From the NCBI GenBank assembly GCA_038534135.1, contig JBCAXJ010000004.1, forward strand, positions 62,001 to 126,000: 64,000 nt of DNA, written 5' to 3'. Below, in pieces: positions 1 to 7,630 of the stretch. The stretch comes from Thermohalobaculum sp038534135. GTDB taxonomy: Bacteria > Pseudomonadota > Alphaproteobacteria > Rhodobacterales > Rhodobacteraceae. The position numbers and the translations under genes are program-made. Under the pieces are notes generated by a model. It was not told where the DNA came from and did no database searches. It was given only the letters and a program-made list of their open reading frames with translations. How positions within the stretch are numbered: the stretch's first letter is position 1; each line of letters starts with the position of its first letter.

Positions 1-669
1 CCGCTGGCCAACGATCGGACGGCCTATCTTGATGACGCCACCTTTGCCGGGAACCTTGAAACGCTCGGCAATGTGGGTGGCCAGACGCTGGGTGCCGACG
101 TGCTGATCGCGTCCTCTGGCTTGGCCGGGGATGCCGGCATCTTCGCCGGGCAGAATCCGAACAATTTTGCCACGCAGCCGGTCAACGCCCGCTGGGGCTG
201 GTGGTCGTCCAGCTTCGATGTCACCTCGGCCGAGGCAGGGAACCCAGAGCGCGAAGATCTGATTCACATGGGGACCTGGGTTGCCGGCGTGGCGCCTGAT
301 CCGACAGACATACCGATCACCGGGATCGCGTCCTATGGCGGTGTGGCGATCGGAACCGAGGCCAACCTGGCGACGTCTCTGACGCAGATCGTCGGTGGCG
401 ATTTCGAACTGACCTATGATTTCGGTATCGCTCAGGGCGGTTTCCGGATGGACATCGCCGGTCTGTCGATCAATGACATCGCTTTCGGTGATCCGGCGAA
501 CAGCCACCGCTATCAGGTGAACGCGACGTCTCCGGTGAACTTCCAGGCCGATGGCAGTTTCTTCTCGAGCGCAACGGATCCGGTGGCCGCGACCGGGGGC
601 GATTTCCAGATCGATGATATCGGAGGGAACCGCCAGATCACGGGCGTGTTCGTCGGTGATCGCCAGTAG
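1..669 (+). CDS. Partial secreted protein, C-terminal TbpB-like beta-barrel domain (5' end outside window)
   Basis: The reading frame is open from the first base, so this is the C-terminal 222 residues of a longer gene and the internal GTG at 73 is not a start. The protein carries ARWGWWS, WVAGV, a YGGVAIG-type strand and ends near GVFVGDR. The same motifs occur in the same order at the C-terminus of the next gene, so the two are tandem paralogues. The ending, glycine-rich strands running into a G(V/I)F-G-(D/A)-(R/K) motif, resembles the beta-barrel domain of transferrin-binding protein B-like surface proteins. By analogy with its neighbour the missing N-terminus probably has a signal peptide and a FecR domain, but that cannot be seen. 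The role is unknown; surface exposure is inferred. Confidence 0.75.
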   Translation, partial: PLANDRTAYLDDATFAGNLETLGNVGGQTLGADVLIASSGLAGDAGIFAGQNPNNFATQPVNARWGWWSSSFDVTSAEAGNPEREDLIHMGTWVAGVAPDPTDIPITGIASYGGVAIGTEANLATSLTQIVGGDFELTYDFGIAQGGFRMDIAGLSINDIAFGDPANSHRYQVNATSPVNFQADGSFFSSATDPVAATGGDFQIDDIGGNRQITGVFVGDRQ

Positions 670-869
670 CTGGCTCAAATAGGCACTGCGTTCAGCATAC
701 TGCGATCACATTTGGGACAGCGCGTTGCGTGACGGTTCCGTTAACGTGTTGTATACTTTTCTACAATGTTGGCCCGCGCTCGAATCCGAACGCTGCTGAA
801 AGTGGGTTTCGCGGGGGCTTTTGAGCGTTGCCTGGCGTGCTTGCTGCCGGGTTTTCAGGAGGGGGAATT
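670..869. other. Intergenic region between the two paralogues
   Basis: No gene is seen in these 200 bases. A run of short AT-rich sequence near 741-766 (including TATACT at 752-757) could hold a -10 element, but no well-spaced -35 is evident. A good ribosome-binding site (AGGAGGGGG, 857-865) precedes the ATG at 870. Confidence 0.4.
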
Positions 870-3800
870 ATGAAACCTGGACTTTCACGTCTTCTGGCGA
901 CGACAGCGATTGGTGCGCCGATCGCACTGGGGATGATGACCGCACCGGTCTCGGCGCCTGCGAAGGATATTGGCAAGGTCGCGGCCGTCAATCCACAGAT
1001 GGATGGCACACCGCCCACGGCGACGGCCCGCACCCTGCAGCTTGGCTCGGGCGTGGTCGAGAACGAGCGCATCGAGACGACCGATGACGGCTCGGGCCAA
1101 CTCCTCTTCGTTGACCAGACCTCGCTCAGCATCGCGCCACGCTCGGACATCGTGCTGGACAGATACGTCTACAACCCCGGCGACGAGACCGGGGAGGTCG
1201 CGCTGACGATGACGAAAGGCGTGCTGCGCCTGATCGGCGGGCGCATTACCAAACGCACGGACGGCATCATCCGGACACCGACAGCAACGATTGGCGTACG
1301 CGGCGGGCTCGCGCTGGTGATCGTCGCCAACGGCACGACGCGCGTCTGCCACGTGGCCGGCGAATACACCAAAGTCAGCGCCGATGCCGGTGGGGAGATC
1401 ATTCTGTCCCGACCCAATGCGTGCGCGGTCGTGGCTGGCGGCGAAACAGCAAAGTTCGATGGGCTGATCACGAGCGAGGAACTGGCCGAGATTTATTCCC
1501 TGCTCGAGGGGCGCGGGAATGGTGGGAAGACGATTGCGGCCAATGCAATCAGCGTCGTCGACATCGAAGAGGTGAACTCGGGCATCAAGAGCGGTCCGAA
1601 TGATCAGCCGGTTTCGACCAGCGGGCATCGGTTTCCGCCGCAAGAGCGCAGTGGCGACGAGGACCAGGAACGGCAGGACGACGGTCAGATTGTCTTGACC
1701 ATCGAGGTGCCGATCGAAGAGGTGCCTGAGCCTGTCGTCGTGATCGAGACGCCGGCAGTGCCACCTGCGGATCCGCCAAGCGAGGTCGATTCTGACCCGC
1801 CATTTGACCCAGAGCCCGAACCGACGTTCTTCCTGACGTCGCTCAGCGGCGGCACCGTGATCAACGCGGGAGAGGGTTCAGAAGGGACAGCGTTCTTTCA
1901 GGTTCTCCAAGGATCTCTGATCGGCGAGGCATTCGACGGCAGCCTGCTTCGCATCCCGGCCCCGGAAACCGACGGGGAATTTGACGCCTTCTTCGACACG
2001 GAGTTTATTGAAGGCGAACTTCTATCGGAGAACGCTGAGTTCACGGCGGACGATCTTGCACCGGGATCCGGGCTGTTCCAGTTCTTCATCGGTGACGAGG
2101 AATTCGACGAGGTCTTCGGAGACATCATCGGTGGCAGCTTCAGCAGCGTGCTGGGGGACATCGAGGGTATCGGGTTCAGCGACCCGTCCGTGCAATTCAC
2201 CTATGTCGAATTCAGCGACGACGATTTCGATCCGCTGGGAAGCGGTTTCGCGGTGTTCGGGCAGCCGGACTTCAGCCAGGCGCAGTTCTTCGGCACAGAC
2301 GCACGGATCCAGTTCAACCCGAACGACCCCGCGCGGCGCGTTGCTTTTATTGACCCAACACTGATCACGCCAGAGCTCCAAAACGGCATTGCCAACACAG
2401 TGGAAGCCTTTCAGGTTCAGCCAAGCCTGTTTCTCGACCAGCTTCGTGACGTCGAGCCCGCGGACAATGTCCAACCGTTCTTCATGGTCGGGAACCAGGG
2501 TTTTGCACGGTACAGCCGCACGGATACACAGATCGTCGCGGACGGCTCGCCAGTCGGAAGCGAACTGACGGGTGGCGGCAAGTGGCTGCACGGCGATCTT
2601 TATATCGGAAACACCACCGGAGACGGTGAAACTTCGGTCCTGCGCGTGTTCGCGGACGATATCAGAGACTACGAAGGGTCCGGTCCGATCGTTGCCGGAA
2701 CCATGCTGAGCTCGGGCTCGTTGACGATTTTTGACGCGGAGGAGGACGAGTTCAACGAAGCGGTTACCTTCGGAAGAACGAACCTCGGAACGTTTGAAGA
2801 CGATCAGGGGAACACCGTCTTCGGGCGGGACGATCGCAGCACCATAGGGCGAGACAATCGCTACATTGTGCTGTCCAACCTGCACCGAGCGGGTCTGGAG
2901 TCCGGATCATCAGTTCCGCCGGAGTTCGACAACGCGCCGGGGACCGAGACGATCCTGCAGCAGGTGGATGGCGATGTGACGTTCGACGGAACATCGAACG
3001 TGTTCGACGAGATCAATGAAACACTGGACGAGCACTCGGCACTTCTGGCGCGTGACCAGTCGCTGGATGAGGTGATCTTGAATCCGTTGCCGCTGGCAGG
3101 TGCCCGGATCGAGACCGAGTATGATGTCCCACTCGCCCGTCAGGTCGACGTGCTGGATCGGGGCTTTGCAGCCGGGATCGCCGTTTGCGAAGGTGGTCAG
3201 TGCGGCGATGTCGATACGTTGACAAACCTGGCGACGGGGTTGCCGGATGGGATTGATGACTTTACGGGCGTCTACTCGGTTCGCACAGACCCGTTCGGGC
3301 AGTTCAATCTGAATTTCGGGCAGCACGAGCTGCAGGATCTGGACGGAGACGGCACATTCGAGACGCTGACCAACTTCGACGTCTCGAACGAAGTGGATAT
3401 CCAGTTCTCGGTCGACTCGACCGGCGTGGGCAATGTGGCCGGTGCCGAGTTCGAAGGGTTCAACTTCGCCAGATATTCGTTCGCTGGCGGTGGCACGACC
3501 TCGGCCTTCATTGACGACAACCGGTTTGGCGCGGTCAGTGATGAGGGCAATGTCGAAGTGCGGGGGGCCACAACTTCGAGCGTTTCACAAGCTACGGGCA
3601 GCTTCATCTACGCCAGTTCGGGCTTGGTCGGCGACGGTGAGATCGAATTCCCCGACGAAACCGAAACCGATCCCGAATTCGCGCGCTGGGGCTGGTGGTC
3701 GGCTGAAATCGAAGCCCCGATCGAAGGGTCGACCGATACCCGAACGGACATCGTTCACCTGGGGAACTGGGTCGCAGGCGTCAGGAACAACTTCGACACC

Positions 3801-4280
3801 GATCTGATTCCGTTTGCCGGGGAAGCCACCTATGGCGGGCTCGCCGTCGGATCGATGGTCAACCTCGACTCGTTCGAGCGCCAGGTCGTCGGTGGAAGCT
3901 TCGCTATGACCTACAACTTCGGCAGCACGTCCGGGAACTTCAACCTGAACATCCCTGCTGCCGGCTTGGATGCCAACATTCCCATCACCGGCGCCGCCGA
4001 CGTGTTCTCCGGGAACCTTGCAAGTACGGCGACCAACACTGTGACAGATATCAGCGGCGCGTTCTTCGCCAACCCGAATGCGACGGACGTTTTGGGCGGG
4101 ACACAGGTCGATGGGATTGCCGCCGTGGGCGGGACGTTCGATTCGGTAAATATGACAGACCGCACCCAGACCACGGGGATCTTTGCCGGTGATCGGACGA
4201 ACTTCACCCAGCCGGATAGTGCACGTCTGGGATCTAGCACCGCGAGTGCGTCTACGACCGCCCTTCCGGTCAGACCATAG
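870..4280 (+). CDS. FecR-domain secreted protein with C-terminal TbpB-like barrel domain
   Basis: The protein has 1136 residues. I chose ATG 870 over the upstream in-frame GTG because AGGAGGGGG lies just before it and the protein then opens with a Sec signal peptide (MKPGLSRLLATTAIGAP...). Residues about 50-155 form a FecR domain: GSGVVENERIETTDDGSGQ, a hydrophobic 'FVDQTSLSIAP' strand, and a 'TPTATIGVRGG' ending. A Pro/Glu-rich linker follows at about 280-330, then a long acidic region rich in short Gly/Asp/Phe segments. From about residue 900 the C-terminus repeats the ARWGWWS...WVAGV...GIFAGDR barrel module of the upstream partial gene. No lipobox cysteine is seen, so membrane anchoring is unclear. 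FecR domains outside iron signalling are common in secreted proteins; TbpB-like barrels usually bind a ligand at the cell surface. Ligand and function are unknown. Confidence 0.8.
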   Translation: MKPGLSRLLATTAIGAPIALGMMTAPVSAPAKDIGKVAAVNPQMDGTPPTATARTLQLGSGVVENERIETTDDGSGQLLFVDQTSLSIAPRSDIVLDRYVYNPGDETGEVALTMTKGVLRLIGGRITKRTDGIIRTPTATIGVRGGLALVIVANGTTRVCHVAGEYTKVSADAGGEIILSRPNACAVVAGGETAKFDGLITSEELAEIYSLLEGRGNGGKTIAANAISVVDIEEVNSGIKSGPNDQPVSTSGHRFPPQERSGDEDQERQDDGQIVLTIEVPIEEVPEPVVVIETPAVPPADPPSEVDSDPPFDPEPEPTFFLTSLSGGTVINAGEGSEGTAFFQVLQGSLIGEAFDGSLLRIPAPETDGEFDAFFDTEFIEGELLSENAEFTADDLAPGSGLFQFFIGDEEFDEVFGDIIGGSFSSVLGDIEGIGFSDPSVQFTYVEFSDDDFDPLGSGFAVFGQPDFSQAQFFGTDARIQFNPNDPARRVAFIDPTLITPELQNGIANTVEAFQVQPSLFLDQLRDVEPADNVQPFFMVGNQGFARYSRTDTQIVADGSPVGSELTGGGKWLHGDLYIGNTTGDGETSVLRVFADDIRDYEGSGPIVAGTMLSSGSLTIFDAEEDEFNEAVTFGRTNLGTFEDDQGNTVFGRDDRSTIGRDNRYIVLSNLHRAGLESGSSVPPEFDNAPGTETILQQVDGDVTFDGTSNVFDEINETLDEHSALLARDQSLDEVILNPLPLAGARIETEYDVPLARQVDVLDRGFAAGIAVCEGGQCGDVDTLTNLATGLPDGIDDFTGVYSVRTDPFGQFNLNFGQHELQDLDGDGTFETLTNFDVSNEVDIQFSVDSTGVGNVAGAEFEGFNFARYSFAGGGTTSAFIDDNRFGAVSDEGNVEVRGATTSSVSQATGSFIYASSGLVGDGEIEFPDETETDPEFARWGWWSAEIEAPIEGSTDTRTDIVHLGNWVAGVRNNFDTDLIPFAGEATYGGLAVGSMVNLDSFERQVVGGSFAMTYNFGSTSGNFNLNIPAAGLDANIPITGAADVFSGNLASTATNTVTDISGAFFANPNATDVLGGTQVDGIAAVGGTFDSVNMTDRTQTTGIFAGDRTNFTQPDSARLGSSTASASTTALPVRP

Positions 4281-4298
4281 GGCGAAGACGGGGTACGG

Positions 4299-4742
4299 TT
4301 AACCGCGCGTGGCCGCCAGGTCGCGCGTGGTCACCTCCAGCCGGTGGCCGAGAACCTTGATCAACTCGATGGCGACATCGGGGAATTCGCGCAGCATGTT
4401 GAAAAAGGCTTGGCGGTCCAGCCTCAGCACCTTCAGGTTCGTCTTGGCGGCAATCGCCGTGGTGCGGGGTTGATCCAGAAGGACCCCCATTTCACCGAAA
4501 ATCTCTTTCGCGCCCAGGACCGCAACCGAGGTTTCGCCCGTCTCGGTCGGGATAAGCACATCGACCGAGCCGTCCAGGATGACAAAGGCCGCGTCGCCGT
4601 CGTCCCCCTTCTCGAACAGGCGCTCTCCCGCCCGGTACGTGAGCGTCTGTCCCATCATCGAAAAAAGCTTCAGGCGTTTCTCCTCGACCTGGCGAAACAT
4701 CGGAATTTCGCACAGGACGCAAACGATTTCCTTGATGTTCAT
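4299..4742 (-). CDS. Cyclic-nucleotide-binding domain protein
   Basis: This 147-residue protein is essentially one Crp/CNMP-binding beta-barrel (residues about 15-130) with no DNA-binding helix-turn-helix, so it is a sensor or adaptor rather than a Crp-type regulator. The phosphate-binding cassette reads FGEMGVLLDQPRTTAIAA and keeps the Gly-Glu pair and the Arg expected to contact the ribose and phosphate of cAMP or cGMP, so ligand binding is plausible. It lies 16 bases downstream of the ABC-like gene on the same strand and is probably co-transcribed with it. It converges on the FecR/barrel gene. The likely partner is the ABC-like protein; this is inferred from position only. Confidence 0.88.
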   Translation of the reverse strand: MNIKEIVCVLCEIPMFRQVEEKRLKLFSMMGQTLTYRAGERLFEKGDDGDAAFVILDGSVDVLIPTETGETSVAVLGAKEIFGEMGVLLDQPRTTAIAAKTNLKVLRLDRQAFFNMLREFPDVAIELIKVLGHRLEVTTRDLAATRG

Positions 4743-4758
4743 CTCAGAGCTCCTGATG

Positions 4759-7359
4759 TCACAGGTCGGGCGATGGCGGCGAGTCAGTCGTAGAGTTCGT
4801 GATTTCTATCGTGCGGGCAACACCGGTTTCGGAAACATCGATAACGATGTCCGCGTCTTCGGCGGCTTCCTCGTCCGCGGCGGCATAGAGCACGGTCGCC
4901 TCCGGCAGGCATGACACGATTGCGAAGCGTAGTGCCTTGTCGGCGCCGGAATGCGTGGCAGCGATTCCGTCCAGAACCAGCAGCGACGGTTGCTTGATCA
5001 AGGCGCGAACCAGACCGATGCGCCGTTTCGTCGACGAGGCCAACCCCGTGCCCGAGCCAAGCTGCCGGGTCAGGCCCAGGCGGATCAGGTCGTCGCGCAG
5101 ACCAGCTTCCGTGATCGCCGCTTCGATATCGTCTTCCAGGCGTTTCCAGGCCGATTTTCGGTCGTGGCGGCGCTTTCCAAGCACGATGTTCCCAGCGACC
5201 GTTCGCGCCGGGCTGACCCGGTTTTCATCGAAGGTCACGAAATCATCGCGGTCCTTAAGGTCATCATAGGCCTTGGCACGGCACTCAAGAAGCCGCTCGA
5301 TCCGCCCGTCATCCAGCACATCCAGACGGTCGCGGGTTTGCGTAAACGTCAGCGCCAGCGACATCAGAAGCGTCTTCTGATCGGGCTTCAGGATCGGTTT
5401 CGCCTTGCCTGCATTGAGCAGAACGATGTCATGGGCTGCCATGATATCGGCCTTGGCGTATCCGGCGAACGTGTCCAGGACCGAGCTGTCGCCTTCCAGG
5501 GCCTCGACCAGTTCGCTGAATTCGCGGGCAATGTCCCAGCCCAAGGCTTCGAGCTCGGGCATGGCGCCGGTCGCTTCGAAGACGGCCGTGACGTTCTTGT
5601 CGTTCAGGTAGTCGGCGATCCGGGGCTGGCTTTTCACCGGCAGCCCGTAAAGCACATTCTCGAGGATTGAGGCGTTCGAGTTGAAGCGGTCGGTTTCGAA
5701 CTCTTCGAGCACGTCCAGGAAATCGAGGCCGGATGTGTGAATGATATCGCGCGCCTGCATGATCGAGGCATTCCAGCTTTCTGCAAGCTTGGGGTCGAGC
5801 CGCATGTCCAGCGCACCGGAGTAAAGCTCGCCCGACAGACCAACGGCTTCGATCATTTCCAGAAGTTTTGTATCGAGTTGATCGGCTGTCTCGACCCCGG
5901 CGCGTTCATAGTCGATCCAGTCGCCAGTGGGATTGGCCGTCGTGTTGCCGGTCAGCTTTGCTTCCGAGAGCATGTTGGCCAATTCGGCCTCGCCGCCATC
6001 GGACAGGTCCGGCGCGCTGCGGAACAAGCCATAAAGCAGGTTGTCGCGCATTGACTTGGCGACAATCCCGGGCTCTTGCCCGACGAAGGCAACCGATTTG
6101 CCGATCTGGGGCAGTGTCGCTTCGATCAACTGCGCGCCGCCCAGCGTCACGCGCCCGGTGGCCGGTCCCTGCAGGCCCGCGGCGAGCTTCAGGAATGCCT
6201 CGCGTCCGCCGCTGTTGCCGCCCAACACGGCCACAAGCTTGCCGGGTTCGATCGCCAGCGTGGGGACGCTGAGACCCCCGGTCCCCAGTCCGCCCTCGAC
6301 ATCCGAGAATTGCAGCGTGCCCGACAGCGGCTCTGCCTCAACGCCTTTAGCATAGATCCGCTTGGCCTCGAGAATGTCGTCGCCCGAGAAGTTTTCGATC
6401 ACGAAGACGTAGCGGCTGTTGAAGTCGGCCCAGCGTTGTATGTAGTTCAGGACTGCCTTCCACGGGGCTGCCACGTCCTTGTAGGCGGCCAGCACGGCGA
6501 CCAGAGACCCGAAGTCCAGATCACCCTTGATGACAAGGTAACCCCCTGCAGAATAGAAGAAAAACGGCGTCAGCTGGTTGAGAAAATTGTTGATGAACTT
6601 GATGGTGAACTTGCGCCTGAACAGCGCCAGCCGGATCACGGTGTTCGAGTAGAGCCGCCCTGCCGTCTGGGCCAGGTGCCAGCGTGCGGTGTCGTTGGTG
6701 TGGATCTCGCTGACGACGTTCACAGCCTCGCCGATCGTGTCGGCCAGGGTGCGCGTGTTGGCCGCGCGTTCCTTGTTCAGACGGACGATCTTGGCCTGCA
6801 GCTTCGGGATCAGCCAGGCCTGGAACGGATAAAGCGAGATCGCCGCCAGCCCCAGTGTCCAGTCCTGCATGAAGATGAACGTGACGTAGACGCAGAGCAA
6901 ACCGCCCTGAAAACAAGGCGTTGCGATGACCTCACCGATAAAACCGCCCAGCGGTTCGATCTCGCCCAGGATCGACTGGATGATCTCGCCGGGCTTGGTG
7001 GTGCGGAAGCGGGTCATCTTGAACAGCATCACACGCTCGAACAGCATGAAGCGCAAGCGGCGCAGCATCCGCTCGCCGGTCATGCCGATCTGCACGTTCA
7101 TGACCCATTTGATGGCGTTGATCGCGACGACGAGCAACAGAAACACACCGCAAAGCACCAGCAGATACGGTACTTGATCAAGCTCTAACCCAAAGAAATC
7201 CTTGGGAAAATCGGTTCCCGAGATCGCTTCGTTGATGATGATCTTAGGGATTTCCAGCGATGTGTAGACCAACGGGAACGACAGGAAGGTCAGCGCCAGG
7301 ATGATCAACTGGTCGCGTTTGGAATGGCGCCAGACAAATGTGAAGAACTTCGCGTCCAT
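4759..7359 (-). CDS. ABC-exporter-like membrane protein with degenerate, insertion-bearing NBD
   Basis: The 866-residue protein has an N-terminal type-IV exporter transmembrane domain (about residues 18-310, with the usual six hydrophobic stretches) fused to a nucleotide-binding domain. The NBD is abnormal. The Walker A position reads GGNSGGREAF (near residue 378) with no lysine; the signature region reads SSTKRRIGLVRAL (near 775) instead of LSGGQ; Walker B is LLVLDG with no catalytic glutamate; the switch region VLYAAADEE has no histidine. Walker A to Walker B spans about 410 residues, roughly 270 more than usual, because of a large insert. ATP hydrolysis therefore seems unlikely, although the fold is recognisable. 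The cyclic-nucleotide sensor gene follows 16 bases downstream. It may act as a regulated channel, scaffold or receptor; this is inference. Confidence 0.85.
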   Translation of the reverse strand: MDAKFFTFVWRHSKRDQLIILALTFLSFPLVYTSLEIPKIIINEAISGTDFPKDFFGLELDQVPYLLVLCGVFLLLVVAINAIKWVMNVQIGMTGERMLRRLRFMLFERVMLFKMTRFRTTKPGEIIQSILGEIEPLGGFIGEVIATPCFQGGLLCVYVTFIFMQDWTLGLAAISLYPFQAWLIPKLQAKIVRLNKERAANTRTLADTIGEAVNVVSEIHTNDTARWHLAQTAGRLYSNTVIRLALFRRKFTIKFINNFLNQLTPFFFYSAGGYLVIKGDLDFGSLVAVLAAYKDVAAPWKAVLNYIQRWADFNSRYVFVIENFSGDDILEAKRIYAKGVEAEPLSGTLQFSDVEGGLGTGGLSVPTLAIEPGKLVAVLGGNSGGREAFLKLAAGLQGPATGRVTLGGAQLIEATLPQIGKSVAFVGQEPGIVAKSMRDNLLYGLFRSAPDLSDGGEAELANMLSEAKLTGNTTANPTGDWIDYERAGVETADQLDTKLLEMIEAVGLSGELYSGALDMRLDPKLAESWNASIMQARDIIHTSGLDFLDVLEEFETDRFNSNASILENVLYGLPVKSQPRIADYLNDKNVTAVFEATGAMPELEALGWDIAREFSELVEALEGDSSVLDTFAGYAKADIMAAHDIVLLNAGKAKPILKPDQKTLLMSLALTFTQTRDRLDVLDDGRIERLLECRAKAYDDLKDRDDFVTFDENRVSPARTVAGNIVLGKRRHDRKSAWKRLEDDIEAAITEAGLRDDLIRLGLTRQLGSGTGLASSTKRRIGLVRALIKQPSLLVLDGIAATHSGADKALRFAIVSCLPEATVLYAAADEEAAEDADIVIDVSETGVARTIEITNSTTDSPPSPDL

Positions 7360-7630
7360 GAACTCGGTTTACCGCTCCCTCGCCGCCCGAGTTTCAGGGA
7401 TTGGCGTGCAACGTTCAAGGAAAATGGCTGCAACGGAAGAAACCGGTCGCCGGGCCGCGAATCGCCATGGTTTTCGGCCGATGCCGCAGGTGACTTTGCG
7501 GGTGATAATTTTCACGCAATTTTCCATTAACCGGATATCACGCGCGCGCGGCGTTAACAGAAAGCGCTTTGGATCGGGGACGCACTGTGGTGGAATCTTA
7601 TGCCAAGGAGTCCCGGATGCGAAGAAAGCC
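7360..7630. promoter_or_regulatory. Divergent intergenic region between ABC-like and STAND genes
   Basis: These 271 bases separate two divergently transcribed genes and should hold both promoters. The stretch around 7500-7550 is AT-richer than its surroundings (TGATAATTTTCACGCAATTT region). No convincing paired -35/-10 hexamers or operator palindrome was found by eye. The frame of the STAND gene stays open through it, but no start codon with a ribosome-binding site occurs there. Confidence 0.4.

Noticed and set aside
73..75. GTG at 73 as a real start of the first gene
   Set aside because: The frame is open to base 1 with coding-like composition and no ribosome-binding site precedes 73, so the gene is cut by the window edge.
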